A stretch of DNA of 64,000 nucleotides from Cryobacterium sp. (GCA_019638935.1 JAHBSW010000003.1:37529-101528); one strand, 5' to 3'. Shown: positions 37,480 through 47,010, counted from the stretch's first letter. A program made the numbers and translations. The notes: generated by a model from the sequence alone, not told the origin.

Positions 37480-38971
37480 CCGCTTCTACCCCCAACAGTT
37501 GCCGGACGGCAGCCTGAAAACGGCGACCGCGATCTGCGTAGTCCCGAAACTGGTCCATCGAAGCGGCGGCGGGAGCGAGCAGTACGGTGTCTCCGCGGAC
37601 AGCAAGCTCCGCCGCGAGCCTCACGGCGCTCGGCATCACCTCTTCAGTGTCGGTCTCCTCCACCTCAAAGACCGTGAGTTCGGGGGCGTGTCGCGCGATT
37701 GCGGCGCGCAGCGGTTCGCGGTCGACGCCGATCAGAACCACGCCACGAAGACGCGCCTTGACCTCGGCGACGAGCGCATCGGGATCGGTTCCCTTGAGCA
37801 GCCCACCAGCCACCCAGACCACCGAGGGGAACGACCTCAGCGCGGCTCTCGCGGCATGGGGGTTCGTCGCCTTGGAATCGTCGACCCAGAGGATGCCCTC
37901 GCTCTCGACGATCGTCTCGGTGCGGTGGTGATCGGCCCGGAAGCCGCGCAGGGCGCTCGCCACAGCGGTCATCGGGATTCCGAAGGATCGCGCGAGGCCG
38001 GTCGCTGCGAGCACGTTGGAGACGGCGTGGGGCGTGCCGAGGCCGTAGCCGGCGAGCTCCTCGACCGTCGCGATCTCCAGGGCCGAGTTGTGCCGGTCGA
38101 TGACCCAGGCGCGGTCGCAGGCGATCCCGTCGACGACACCGAGGTCGCTGGGACCAGGCGATCCGAGGCCGAAGCCGACCGCGCGAGCTCCCTCCACGAC
38201 ATCGGCGCTCTCCACGAGCTCGCGCGTGACGTCGTCGTCGCGGTTGTAGATGCAGGCGACCCGCGTGTTCTCGTAGACCTTGCCCTTGGCTGCGCGATAC
38301 GCCTCCGCTCCCCCGTGCCAGTCGAGGTGGTCGTCGGCGACGTTGAGGCACACGCTCGCGTAGGGCGAGAGCGAGTGGGCGTAGTGCAGCTGAAAGCTCG
38401 AGAGCTCGACCACGAGCACATCGAAGCCGCCGGGGTCGCGAATCGCGTCGAGCACGGGCACACCGACGTTTCCGCAGGCGAGAGCCCTCACCCCCGCCTG
38501 AAGAAGCATTGCCTCGGTCAGCTGCACCGTGGTCGACTTGCCGTTCGTGCCGGTGACGGCGATCCACTCGGCGGGCTGTCCGGTCGCCTCGTCGACCACT
38601 TTGTCGCGAAGCCGCCAGGCCAGTTCCACGTCACCCCAGACGGGTTGGTCGCGAGCGGTCGCCCACGAGACGAAGGGATGGCTGGGAGCGAAACCCGGCG
38701 AGACCACGACGAGCTCGGGATCGAACTCGTCCAGAGCGGCGGGGGCGCCATCCGTGCGTGGCGCCACGAGCATCCGCACGCCGATCACCTCGAGAACCCC
38801 GGCGGTGCTCTCCTCTATCGATTCCGAGACGACGAGTACGTCTGCACCCAGCTCAGCGAGCGTATCGGCGGCGGCGAACCCGGTGAGCCCGCTGCCGAGC
38901 ACCACGGTGCGAAGGCCGGCCCAGTCGTCGCGCCAGCCCGAGAGCTGCTCCACGGATGCCGGGGTCCTCAT
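37448..38971 (-). CDS. murD: UDP-N-acetylmuramoylalanine--D-glutamate ligase
   Basis: This 507-residue Mur ligase adds D-glutamate to the stem peptide. Hallmarks are VVLGSGLTGFAAADTL, the ATP loop AVTGTNGKSTTVQL, ELSSFQLHYA, NVADDHLDWHGG, WVDDSKATNPHAA and LLAPAAASMDQFRDYADRG. The ATG at 38971 gives the normal N-terminus; the frame runs on upstream inside mraY but lacks homology there. It overlaps the mraY stop by 4 bp. The protein is 50-60 residues longer than E. coli MurD because of loops in the middle domain and a C-terminal tail. Confidence 0.95.
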   Translation of the reverse strand: MRTPASVEQLSGWRDDWAGLRTVVLGSGLTGFAAADTLAELGADVLVVSESIEESTAGVLEVIGVRMLVAPRTDGAPAALDEFDPELVVVSPGFAPSHPFVSWATARDQPVWGDVELAWRLRDKVVDEATGQPAEWIAVTGTNGKSTTVQLTEAMLLQAGVRALACGNVGVPVLDAIRDPGGFDVLVVELSSFQLHYAHSLSPYASVCLNVADDHLDWHGGAEAYRAAKGKVYENTRVACIYNRDDDVTRELVESADVVEGARAVGFGLGSPGPSDLGVVDGIACDRAWVIDRHNSALEIATVEELAGYGLGTPHAVSNVLAATGLARSFGIPMTAVASALRGFRADHHRTETIVESEGILWVDDSKATNPHAARAALRSFPSVVWVAGGLLKGTDPDALVAEVKARLRGVVLIGVDREPLRAAIARHAPELTVFEVEETDTEEVMPSAVRLAAELAVRGDTVLLAPAAASMDQFRDYADRGRRFQAAVRQLLGVEADDDELSAPSP

Positions 38972-40071
38972 GTTCCGAGCGACAGCCACTCGAGGTAGAA
39001 GATGCCGACTCCGGCGGAGACGCACAGGCCCGAGATGATCCAGAAGCGCACGACGATCGTCACCTCGGGCCAGTTCTTCATCTCGAAGTGGTGATGCAGT
39101 GGGCTCGCGCGCCAGATGCGCTTGCCCTTCGTCGCCTTGAAGTAGATGCGCTGAATGATCACCTGGCTCGTGACGATGATGAACAGGCCGCCGAGGAAGA
39201 TCAGCAGAAGCTCCGTGCGCGAGACGATCGCGAGCGCGGCGAGGGCACCGCCGAGGGCGAATGAGCCGGTGTCGCCCATGATGATCTGGGCGGGTGAGGT
39301 GTTCCACCAGAGAAAACCGATGAGCGCGCCGGCGATCGCGGCGGCGATCGCGGCGAGGTCGAGCGGCGAAGCGACGGTGTAGCACTTGAAGACGTTGTCT
39401 GCGGCCAGGCCGACCGCGAAGCAGGACTGGTTGAACTGCCAGAACCCGATGATGACGAAGGCACCGATCGCGAAGATCGACGAGCCGGCGGCCAAGCCGT
39501 CGAGCCCGTCGGTGAGATTGACGGCGTTCGACGTCGACACCGTGATCAGCGAGATCCAGATCACGAGCGCGATGATGCCGCCGATACCGCCGAACATGAT
39601 GACGAAGTCGACGGGAAGGTCACGGATGAAGGAGATGGCGGTGGATGCCGCGCTCACGCCGTTGTTGTCCGTGGTGTTGACGGCGAGGAGCGCGAAGATC
39701 GTCGACACGATGATGGTGAGGATGATCTTCCACGTGCCGCGCAGTCCAAGGCTGTTCTGGTGGGTCACCTTGAGCAGGTCGTCGATGAAGCCGACGAGTC
39801 CGAGACCCGCCATCATGAAGATGACGAGCAGCGAGCTTGCCGGCGGCGTGCTCTGGCCGATGAGGTGCGCAGCTAAGTATCCGACAATGGCCGCAGTGAC
39901 GAAGACCACCCCTCCCATGGAGGGGGTGCCGCGTTTGACGACGTGAGTGGTCGGGGTGTCGGCGCGCACGAACTGGCCGAGGTTGAGGCTGCGAAAGGCC
40001 CGGGCGAACAGGGGTGTCAGCACGAGCGTGAACACGAGTGAGATCGCCGCGGCGAAGAGGATGGTGAGCAT
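38968..40071 (-). CDS. mraY: Phospho-MurNAc-pentapeptide transferase
   Basis: The 367-residue integral membrane enzyme transfers phospho-MurNAc-pentapeptide to undecaprenyl phosphate, giving lipid I. About ten helices are visible. Motifs are KRGTPSMGGVVFV, the aspartate-rich GFIDDLLKVTHQNSLGL, NAVNLTDGLDGLAAG and the HHH-type motif SPLHHHFEMKNWPE close to the C-terminus, which contributes to the active site. It abuts murF (stop and start share a base) and overlaps murD by 4 bp. Confidence 0.97.
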   Translation of the reverse strand: MLTILFAAAISLVFTLVLTPLFARAFRSLNLGQFVRADTPTTHVVKRGTPSMGGVVFVTAAIVGYLAAHLIGQSTPPASSLLVIFMMAGLGLVGFIDDLLKVTHQNSLGLRGTWKIILTIIVSTIFALLAVNTTDNNGVSAASTAISFIRDLPVDFVIMFGGIGGIIALVIWISLITVSTSNAVNLTDGLDGLAAGSSIFAIGAFVIIGFWQFNQSCFAVGLAADNVFKCYTVASPLDLAAIAAAIAGALIGFLWWNTSPAQIIMGDTGSFALGGALAALAIVSRTELLLIFLGGLFIIVTSQVIIQRIYFKATKGKRIWRASPLHHHFEMKNWPEVTIVVRFWIISGLCVSAGVGIFYLEWLSLGT

Positions 40072-41495
40072 TAGCGGGCCTCACTCGCTTCGACCAGGCG
40101 GTCGCCGAGAAAGCGCAGGCCCGCGGAATTCGACGACTTCACGAGCACCACATCACCCGCCCGGATCTCACCACGTAGAAGATCGTATGCCTCGTCCACG
40201 GTATCTACGAGCATCGACTCTCCGTCCCACGAACCTTCCAATCCGGCTGCGTTGTGGATGTGCCGCGCGGCGTGGCCGACGACCACGAGGAGTTCGATGT
40301 TCAGTCGCACGGCGAGTCGTCCGATGCGATCGTGCTCCTCGTCGGCATGATCACCCAGCTCCGCCATCTCCCCGAGCACCGCGACCGACCGCCGCCCGTC
40401 GCGCGTGAGCAGCGCGAGGGTCTTCAGTGCCGCCGCCATCGAGTCGGGGCTCGCGTTGTACGCGTCGTTGATCAGGGTGACGCCGTCGGCGGTCTCGTGC
40501 GGCTCCATGCGGTACTTCTCGGCGCGCTGCATCGATTCGAGAGCGTCGATTGCCGTGTCGAGTGCGACACCGAGCTCGTGGGCGATGGCAAGCGCGGCGA
40601 GAGCATTGACCACCTGGTGCTCGCCGATGAGCCTCAATGCGACCGGATGCTCGGCCCCGCCGACCTCGAGCGTGAAGGTCGTGCCGGTGATACCCGTCTC
40701 CACGTCGCGCGCCCTGACATCGGCGCCGTCGCCGAGGCCGAAGGTCACGACACGGGCGACCGTGCCGTCGGCCATGGAGCTCACTCGTGGGTCGTCCGCG
40801 TTGAGCACGGCGACCGCACCGGGACGCAGAGCCGCGACGAGCTCGGCCTTCGACGCTCGCGTGGTCTCGATGGATCCGAAGCCCCCGACGTGGGCGAGAC
40901 CGACCGTGAGCACGGTCGCGACATCCGGAACCGCGATCGAGGCGAGATGCGCGATCTCGCCCCGTGCCGCAGCACCGAGTTCGATGACGAGAAACTCGGT
41001 CGACTCATCGATGCCGAGCATGGAGAGCGGGGCGCCCACGTAGTTGTTGAAGGAACCCTGCGGCGCCACGGTCTGTCCGACACGCTCGAGGATCGTTCGC
41101 ACCATGTTCTTCGTCGTCGTCTTGCCGTTCGAGCCGGTGATGCCGACGACGCGAAGCCTGTCAAGTTCGCGCACGCGGGCGACCACGAAGCGAGCCAGCT
41201 CGGTGAGGGCGTCATGGGCGTCTGCGACGACGACCTGAGCAACGGGGATGTCCAACTCACGCTCCACGACGAGCGCGACCGCCCCCGCGTCGACGGCGCT
41301 GCGCGCGAATTCGTGCCCGTCGGTCGCCTCACCCCGCTGACAGAAGAACACGTCGCCCGGGGCGACGAGACGCGAGTCGACGCGGACCTCGCCCCCGACC
41401 GTGAGCTCGGCTCGCGCATCGTCGCGCGCACCGGCCGGCAGGTGCAGCGTGCCGCGCACCGCCTCAGCGAGCTGCGCGAGAGTGAGGGCGATCAC
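40071..41495 (-). CDS. murF: UDP-MurNAc-tripeptide--D-alanyl-D-alanine ligase
   Basis: The 474-residue Mur ligase adds D-Ala-D-Ala to the stem peptide. Seen are VRVDSRLVAPGDVFFCQRGE, the ATP loop GITGSNGKTTTKNM, NNYVGAPLSMLGID, ELGAAARGEIAHL (the family ELG motif), NADDPRV and LINDAYNASPDSM. The start is the GTG at 41495 (protein MIALTLAQLAEAV), which overlaps the murE stop by 4 bp and gives the expected N-terminus. A longer upstream frame inside murE is not coding. Confidence 0.95.
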   Translation of the reverse strand: MIALTLAQLAEAVRGTLHLPAGARDDARAELTVGGEVRVDSRLVAPGDVFFCQRGEATDGHEFARSAVDAGAVALVVERELDIPVAQVVVADAHDALTELARFVVARVRELDRLRVVGITGSNGKTTTKNMVRTILERVGQTVAPQGSFNNYVGAPLSMLGIDESTEFLVIELGAAARGEIAHLASIAVPDVATVLTVGLAHVGGFGSIETTRASKAELVAALRPGAVAVLNADDPRVSSMADGTVARVVTFGLGDGADVRARDVETGITGTTFTLEVGGAEHPVALRLIGEHQVVNALAALAIAHELGVALDTAIDALESMQRAEKYRMEPHETADGVTLINDAYNASPDSMAAALKTLALLTRDGRRSVAVLGEMAELGDHADEEHDRIGRLAVRLNIELLVVVGHAARHIHNAAGLEGSWDGESMLVDTVDEAYDLLRGEIRAGDVVLVKSSNSAGLRFLGDRLVEASEAR

Positions 41496-43030
41496 CAGCC
41501 CGCTTCGCGCAGCGCGGCGCGAGCCTCCGCGCGCGCGGAGTACGGAGTGCGCACGCCCTCGATGTCGCGGTAGTCCTGGTGGCCGGGCCCGGCCCACAGA
41601 ATCGAGTCACCCTCCTTGGCAAGAGAGACCGCGTGGCGAATCGCCGCCTCGGGCGGGCTCACCTCGTGAACCTCGGCCTGATGCTCCGCAAGGGCCGCCC
41701 CCTCGAGCAGCACCGTGCGAATCGACGCCGGATCCTCGAATCGCGGATGGTGGTCGGTGATGACCAGGATGTCGGAGTACTCCGACGAGACGCGGCCCAT
41801 CTCGTGGCGCTTGCTCGGATCGCGGTCGCCATCGGCGCCGACGACCATGATGACGCGACCCGGTGTGAAGGTTCTCACCGCCTGCAGGGTGTTCACGAAG
41901 GCGTCGGGGCTGTGACCGAAGTCGACGTACACGCTCGGTCCTCGATCACCCGAGACACGCTCGGTGCGCCCGGGGAGGTATGCCTCGATGCCCCCGGAGA
42001 TGGCCTGTCCGATCGCCTCGAGATCGAATCCCGCCTCGACGAGCATGACCACCGCGAGGCCGGCGTTCGCCGCCATGTGGCGACCGATCACGGGAGCGCT
42101 CGACTCCAGCATCCGACCGTCTGGCCCGGTGAGGCGGAACACCGCGCCCGTGGGCCTCTCCTCGAGCACGTCGACGACCCACTCAGCGTCGACACCGGGC
42201 GTCGCCGAGATCGTGGTGACCGGAATGTGCGAGTCAGCGACCACGCGCGCCCCCCACTCGGTGTCGAGCGAGACGACACCGCGTCGAGCGCGATCGGGGT
42301 CGAAGAAGGCGAGCTTGGCCTGAAGGTACTCCTCGAAGTCGGCGTAGTCGTCGAGGTGGTCATGACTGAGGTTGGTGAAGGCGACGACGTCGAAGAACAC
42401 TCCGTCGACGCGATTGCGGCTGAGTGCCTGCGCGCTCACCTCGAGCGCAACAGCGCGAACGTTGCTCTCTCGCATCCTGGCGAGCAGCGCATGCAGCTCG
42501 CTGGCCTCGGGCGTGGTGAGACGGCTCACCACGACCAGGTCGCCGATGTGGCGTTCGGATGTGGAGCTCAACCCCGTGATGAGCCCCAGCTGTTTGAGGA
42601 TGCCCTCGAGAATGTGCGAGGTCGAGGTCTTGCCGTTGGTGCCGGTCACGCCGAAGGTCAGGGGCGGATCGACGTGTGTCTGGTAGACCCACGCCGAGAT
42701 ACCGCCGAGCGCCTGACGCGGCGAGTCGACGACGATCAACGGAAGACCTGCGTCAGCCGCTAGCTCGGCTCCCTCCTCATCGGTGAGCACAGCCACGGCT
42801 CCGCGCTCGACAGCGTCGGCGATGAACTGTGCACCATGAGTGTTGATCCCGCGCAGTGCAACGAATAGATCGCCGGGATGCACCTCGCTCGTGCGAACGG
42901 TCACACCAGCGAGCTCGACCCCGTCCACGGATCCGCGAACGTCGAGTCCGAACTCGGCGACGAGCGCCGCCAATGGTCGGGGTAACGGGTGTTCGGGTCT
43001 CAAGACCGGCGGAATGCGATCGGTCACCAA
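41492..43030 (-). CDS. murE: UDP-MurNAc-dipeptide ligase MurE, atypical residue-3 specificity motif
   Basis: A 512-residue Mur ligase that adds the third stem-peptide residue. The ATP loop is GVTGTNGKTSTSH (127-139), followed by EVSAQALSRNRVDG, LSHDHLDDY, YLPGRTERV and DFGHSPDAF. At the amino-acid selectivity site it reads D426-H-H-P-R430 in place of the D-N-P-R of meso-DAP enzymes, so the usual DAP prediction does not apply; lysine, ornithine, diaminobutyrate or homoserine are possible in this family. The start codon is TTG at 43030, the only one that gives a complete N-terminal domain. It is followed by murF with a 4-bp overlap. Confidence 0.94.
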   Translation of the reverse strand: MVTDRIPPVLRPEHPLPRPLAALVAEFGLDVRGSVDGVELAGVTVRTSEVHPGDLFVALRGINTHGAQFIADAVERGAVAVLTDEEGAELAADAGLPLIVVDSPRQALGGISAWVYQTHVDPPLTFGVTGTNGKTSTSHILEGILKQLGLITGLSSTSERHIGDLVVVSRLTTPEASELHALLARMRESNVRAVALEVSAQALSRNRVDGVFFDVVAFTNLSHDHLDDYADFEEYLQAKLAFFDPDRARRGVVSLDTEWGARVVADSHIPVTTISATPGVDAEWVVDVLEERPTGAVFRLTGPDGRMLESSAPVIGRHMAANAGLAVVMLVEAGFDLEAIGQAISGGIEAYLPGRTERVSGDRGPSVYVDFGHSPDAFVNTLQAVRTFTPGRVIMVVGADGDRDPSKRHEMGRVSSEYSDILVITDHHPRFEDPASIRTVLLEGAALAEHQAEVHEVSPPEAAIRHAVSLAKEGDSILWAGPGHQDYRDIEGVRTPYSARAEARAALREAGW

Positions 43031-43055
43031 TTCTCTCTCTCAGCAGGATCTCGGC

Positions 43056-44822
43056 TCACCACGACGTCGGAAGTCGCGGCGCTGCCGTCGTCGAGAGCGG
43101 CACCCGGAAGTGCTTGAGAACCTGAGCCATCACTTTTGCCCAGGTCGGCGCCGCCGCCCACGATGTCTTTACTGTAGTCGGCTTGACGAAGGTGACAACG
43201 ACGACGTACTCGGGATTATCGGCCGGCGCGATGCCCGCCACCGACACGATGCGTTCGTCGGTGTAGCCATTCGGTCCTGCGACCTCGCCGGTACCCGTTT
43301 TCGCCGCGGTTCGATAACCGGCGATCGTGAAGGTCGACGACAGCGAACCGTCGGTGACCACCGACTGAAGCATGTCGAGTGTCAAGCTCGCCGCATGCTC
43401 GGAGACCACGCGCACGGGTTCCGGCGCGGCGACTGGAACCACGGTGCCGTCGGGCTTCGTGCAGCTCGTCACAAGGGTGAGCGGCATCCTCACTCCGCCG
43501 TTCGCGATCGCTTGGTAGGCACTCGTGAGCTGTGCGAGCGACATCGAAATACCCTGACCGTAGGCGATGTCGTATCGCTGCTGCGCGTTCCAGCGTTCGT
43601 CCAAGAGGCCTTTCGTCTCGCCCTGGAACCCCACGGCCGTGCGCTCGCCGAAGCCGAACTTGCGCAGGTAGTCGTACCTGGTGCTGTTCGGGATGCCGTC
43701 GGATGCCATGGCGATTCCGACGTTCGACGAGTGCATGAGCACTCCCGCAAGGGTGAGACGCTGCGTGCCGAGATTGAGCGCGTCGTGCACCACGGCACCC
43801 TGAGACGCGCTCCACCGATAGGGAACCGTGTATCGCGTGTTCTGGTTGGCCACGCCGGAGTCGATCGCGATCGCCGCAGACATCGCTTTGAGCACCGACC
43901 CCGGCTCGAAGGCGTAGCTGAAGGCGCGCGAGCCGAGAAAGTCTTTGTGGGTTCCCGAAACGTAGTTGGGGTCGACCGAGGGATAGTCGGCGAGGGCCAC
44001 GATGTGCCCGTCGCTCACGCGAACGACGCTCGCCATGCCGGACTCGGCGCCGAGCGCAATCGCCTGCTCCGCGATGGCCTGCTGCACGAACCACTGCAGG
44101 TCGCTGTCGATCGTCGTCGTGATCATTCCACCCGGTATCGGCTCGCGCTCCGTGACCGTGCTGCCGGGCAGCCGAACCCCATCGGCGCCGCGCTCGTAGG
44201 TCGAGACTCCGTCGACGCTCGCGAGACATTCGTTCTGCGTGTACTCGAGGCCGTTCTGGGGGCCATCTGTTCCGACGAAGCCGACCAGGTTGCCCGCGAC
44301 CGCCCCATTGGGGTAAGTGCGCTCGGGCACGGGTTGAGGCCACACCCATGGGATGCCGAGCTCACGGATCGCGCGATACTCATCCGTATCGACGGCGCGA
44401 AGCAGGTAGGCGAAGTTGGCGCTCGGATCCTTCGTGACCGTGGCCATCATCGCGTCGACGTCGGCGCCGGTGATGGCGGCGATCTCCTCCAGCGCCTGGA
44501 GCACGGTCACCGTCTGAAGAACGCCCTCCGCATCGCGCCGTTTGAACCCGTACGCGCCCTCTGCATACGCGGTCTTCGGGTCGATCGTGATGTCGTATCG
44601 GGTGACGCTTGCGGCAAGCACGACGCCGTCGGCGTCGACGATGCTGCCGCGCTCGGCTCGTGTCGTCTCCGCCACCGCCCGCTTGTCGTGAGATGCCGCG
44701 TTGAGCTCGTCCGCTCGAACGACCTGCAGATCGACGAGGCGCACGATGAACACCGACACGATCGCAAACGTCAGCAGGATGGCGAGGGAGAGTCGGCGCG
44801 ATGCACTGCGTGGTCGCTTCAT
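43056..44822 (-). CDS. ftsI: Septal penicillin-binding protein 2 / FtsI
   Basis: A 588-residue class B PBP. It has an N-terminal cytoplasmic tail, one membrane helix (LSLAILLTFAIVSVFIVRLVDL, about 10-31), a dimerisation domain and the transpeptidase domain. Catalytic motifs are SxxK in GSVLKAMS, SxN in HSSNVGIA and KTG in AAKTGTGEVAG. There are no PASTA repeats. It cross-links septal peptidoglycan with FtsW. GGGGAGA precedes the ATG. It lies 25 bp before murE and follows the ftsL-like gene, the standard dcw position. Confidence 0.96.
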   Translation of the reverse strand: MKRPRSASRRLSLAILLTFAIVSVFIVRLVDLQVVRADELNAASHDKRAVAETTRAERGSIVDADGVVLAASVTRYDITIDPKTAYAEGAYGFKRRDAEGVLQTVTVLQALEEIAAITGADVDAMMATVTKDPSANFAYLLRAVDTDEYRAIRELGIPWVWPQPVPERTYPNGAVAGNLVGFVGTDGPQNGLEYTQNECLASVDGVSTYERGADGVRLPGSTVTEREPIPGGMITTTIDSDLQWFVQQAIAEQAIALGAESGMASVVRVSDGHIVALADYPSVDPNYVSGTHKDFLGSRAFSYAFEPGSVLKAMSAAIAIDSGVANQNTRYTVPYRWSASQGAVVHDALNLGTQRLTLAGVLMHSSNVGIAMASDGIPNSTRYDYLRKFGFGERTAVGFQGETKGLLDERWNAQQRYDIAYGQGISMSLAQLTSAYQAIANGGVRMPLTLVTSCTKPDGTVVPVAAPEPVRVVSEHAASLTLDMLQSVVTDGSLSSTFTIAGYRTAAKTGTGEVAGPNGYTDERIVSVAGIAPADNPEYVVVVTFVKPTTVKTSWAAAPTWAKVMAQVLKHFRVPLSTTAAPRLPTSW

Positions 44823-44869
44823 GCGATGCCGTCTCCCCTCAGGTTCTCAACTGGCGGCCGGGCAACGGG

Positions 44870-45448
44870 TCACCTCGTCTTGATGGCCGGCAACTCGTGA
44901 CCGCTTGAGGCTACCGACGACGTCTCCTCGCCGACGGCAGGCACGCCCGTCGTGACGGGATGCTCGTTGAGGGCGTGGGCTGTGAGCGGCACGCCCGTCA
45001 GCAGGGAGTTGGAGACCAGGGTCGAGTTGTCGTGACCGATGACGATCCGGTCTCCCGCCGTCGCTGCGACAGCAGAGCCGAGCACGGCGCCATCCGACAG
45101 GCGCAGATAGGCCGTCGACGAGTTCGACACCATCCCCAGTGCGACAGCGTTGACGGCGAGGTGCTGCGGCGACTGCAGCACCTGAATCGCCTCGGTGAGC
45201 GTCTCTGCGTCGCGCTGGAGCTCACGCTGCTGCTGCTGCAGGCTCGCGATCTGGTAGGCGCCGTCAGACACGGCAATGCTCAGAAGCAGTTGCGCGATGA
45301 GCACGGCGAAGAGACCGCCGACGGTGACGAGAGCGTAGAGGAGTCGTGGCCTCGCCCTGCGCTGCGCGCGCGTCGAGACGATCTCGATGTGTCGTGGCTG
45401 GGGTTCGTGCTGCGGTTGGACCACCGACCGTGCGAGAGCGGCGCTCAT
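44870..45448 (-). CDS. ftsL: FtsL-like cell division protein
   Basis: The 192-residue protein sits between rsmH and ftsI, the invariant place of ftsL. It has a basic cytoplasmic segment (STRAQRRARPR), one membrane helix (LLYALVTVGGLFAVLIAQLLLSIAV, about 36-60) and a coiled coil (about 66-95, QIASLQQQQRELQRDAETLTEAIQ). A low-conservation extracytoplasmic tail of about 95 residues follows. This topology matches FtsL, which with FtsB and FtsQ activates FtsW-FtsI. Sequence similarity in this family is always weak, so the name rests on position and topology. Its start overlaps the rsmH stop by 4 bp. Confidence 0.8.
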   Translation of the reverse strand: MSAALARSVVQPQHEPQPRHIEIVSTRAQRRARPRLLYALVTVGGLFAVLIAQLLLSIAVSDGAYQIASLQQQQRELQRDAETLTEAIQVLQSPQHLAVNAVALGMVSNSSTAYLRLSDGAVLGSAVAATAGDRIVIGHDNSTLVSNSLLTGVPLTAHALNEHPVTTGVPAVGEETSSVASSGHELPAIKTR

Positions 45449-46428
45449 GCGACCTTCTCCAGCTTCGCTGCTCTTTTCAACTTCTCGGCGGCACGCAGGC
45501 GAACGGGTGTGGCGCGCGAGTTTCTGGCTCGCTCGGCCTCGGAGGCGAGTTCGGCGCCTCGTACGAGCAAGCGCAGGGCGGGACGGTGCTCGGGGAGCTC
45601 GACCGGCAGGTCACGGGGTGCCGTGGACGTCGATGCGGCGGCGAACGCACGCTTGACGATGCGATCTTCGAGTGACTGGTAGGCGAGCACGACGATGCGG
45701 CCACCGACCGCGAGACTGTCGATCGCCGCGGGAATGGCGCGCTCGAGCACGGCCAGCTCGGCATTGACCTCGATGCGCAGTGCTTGGAACACCCGTTTGG
45801 CGGGGTGGCCCGATCGGCGAGCGGCCGCGGGGGTCGCCGCGACGATGAGGTCGACGAGCTGCGCCGACTCGCTGAGCGGCGCTAGCGCCCGCGCCTCGAC
45901 GATGCGTCGAGCGAAGCGCGGTGCAAGCTTCTCCTCCCCGTACTGCCAGAGGATGCGCCGCAGGTCGGCCTCGCTGTACTCGGCCAAGATGCGCTCAGCC
46001 GTGAGCGAGCTCGTCGCGTCCATGCGCATGTCCAGCGGTGCATTCTGCGAGTACGCGAAGCCGCGCTCTGCCCGATCGAGCTGAAGCGACGACACACCGA
46101 GGTCGAACAGGATGCCGGCCACCGCCTCGATCCCCAGTCGCGCCAGCACCGCGGGAATCTCGTCGTAGACGGCGTGCACGAGGTGAACTCGATCCTCGAA
46201 CGGGGTGAGTCTGCGGCGGGCGATGGCCAGCGCATCCTGGTCACGGTCGATGCCGATGAGGGTGAGTGCAGGATGAGCAGCGAGGAATGCCTCCGCGTGT
46301 CCGGCCATGCCGAGGGTGGCATCGATGAGCACGGCCCCGGGCGACGAGAGCGCAGGGGCGAGCAGCTCGAGGGTGCGCTCGAGCATCACGGGGGTGTGCA
46401 ACTCGTTCTCGGGTGTCGTGTCTGCCAT
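45445..46428 (-). CDS. rsmH: 16S rRNA (cytosine(1402)-N4)-methyltransferase
   Basis: A 327-residue SAM-dependent methyltransferase (formerly MraW) that methylates N4 of C1402 in 16S rRNA. It begins with HTPVMLERTLELL, then the SAM-binding LIDATLGMAGHAEAFL and IGIDRDQDALAIA. LFDLGVSSLQLDRAERGFAYSQNAPLDMRMD is the family signature, and RVFQALRIEVNAEL and LAYQSLEDRIVK follow. It is the second gene of the dcw cluster, after mraZ, with a 110 bp leader between them. Confidence 0.96.
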   Translation of the reverse strand: MADTTPENELHTPVMLERTLELLAPALSSPGAVLIDATLGMAGHAEAFLAAHPALTLIGIDRDQDALAIARRRLTPFEDRVHLVHAVYDEIPAVLARLGIEAVAGILFDLGVSSLQLDRAERGFAYSQNAPLDMRMDATSSLTAERILAEYSEADLRRILWQYGEEKLAPRFARRIVEARALAPLSESAQLVDLIVAATPAAARRSGHPAKRVFQALRIEVNAELAVLERAIPAAIDSLAVGGRIVVLAYQSLEDRIVKRAFAAASTSTAPRDLPVELPEHRPALRLLVRGAELASEAERARNSRATPVRLRAAEKLKRAAKLEKVA

Positions 46429-46538
46429 GGCGTGTCGGTGGTTCGAGGTCCTGGTCCCTGATCCCCATCCGCATCCGTACCTGGCACCGGGGAAGTGTGT
46501 CAGGGCCGTATGGGCGGCTGGGAGTCAGGAACAAGGAA
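46429..46538 (-). other. mraZ-rsmH intergenic leader, possibly structured
   Basis: The 110 bp between the mraZ stop and rsmH start is unusually long for this tightly packed cluster. It contains complementary segments such as GGTCC/GGACC with TGG and CCA between them. An RNA family named mraW has been described in actinobacteria upstream of rsmH (mraW) genes, and this is the place where it would occur. I cannot confirm its consensus by eye. Confidence 0.3.
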
Positions 46539-46970
46539 CTAGAAGAGTCCCGGAATCACCTCCTCGGTGACCTCGGCGAAGTTCGTCTCCTGTTCGGCGT
46601 AGTACCTGTTCCAGACCTCGGTGTCCCAGATCTCGGCGCGGTTGCCGACGCCGATGACGGTGAGCTCTCGGCTGAGACCGGCGTAGTCGCGCAGCGCAGC
46701 GGGGATCGTGACGCGCAGCTGCTTGTCGGGAACCTCTGCGTTCGCTCCGGAGAGGAACAGGCGCATGTAGTCGCGCGCACCCTTGCTCGTGAGGGGCGCC
46801 TTGCGAATCTGCTCGTGGATGCTCTCGAACTCGCGCTGGCTGAAGACGAAGACACAGCGCTCCTGGCCGCGAGTGACGACGACACCCGATTCGAGTTCGT
46901 CGCGGAATTTGGCGGGGAGGAAGAGCCGGCCCTTCTCGTCGAGCTTCGGCGAATAGGTGCCAAGAAACAT
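46539..46970 (-). CDS. mraZ: Division/cell wall cluster transcriptional repressor MraZ
   Basis: The 143-residue protein has two SpoVT/AbrB-like swapped-hairpin halves: [26 protein letters not shown] at the N-terminus and [19 protein letters not shown] in the second half. MraZ forms a ring-shaped oligomer that binds tandem repeats upstream of its own gene and controls the dcw operon. The ATG at 46970 is preferred over 46976 because GGGGAGG then lies at the proper distance and the length equals that of most MraZ proteins. The repeats it should bind are seen at 47011-47040. Confidence 0.95.
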   Translation of the reverse strand: MFLGTYSPKLDEKGRLFLPAKFRDELESGVVVTRGQERCVFVFSQREFESIHEQIRKAPLTSKGARDYMRLFLSGANAEVPDKQLRVTIPAALRDYAGLSRELTVIGVGNRAEIWDTEVWNRYYAEQETNFAEVTEEVIPGLF

Positions 46971-47010
46971 CACCATCGCCTCCCCTCATTCTCCGGCCCG
47001 GATTCAGGTG

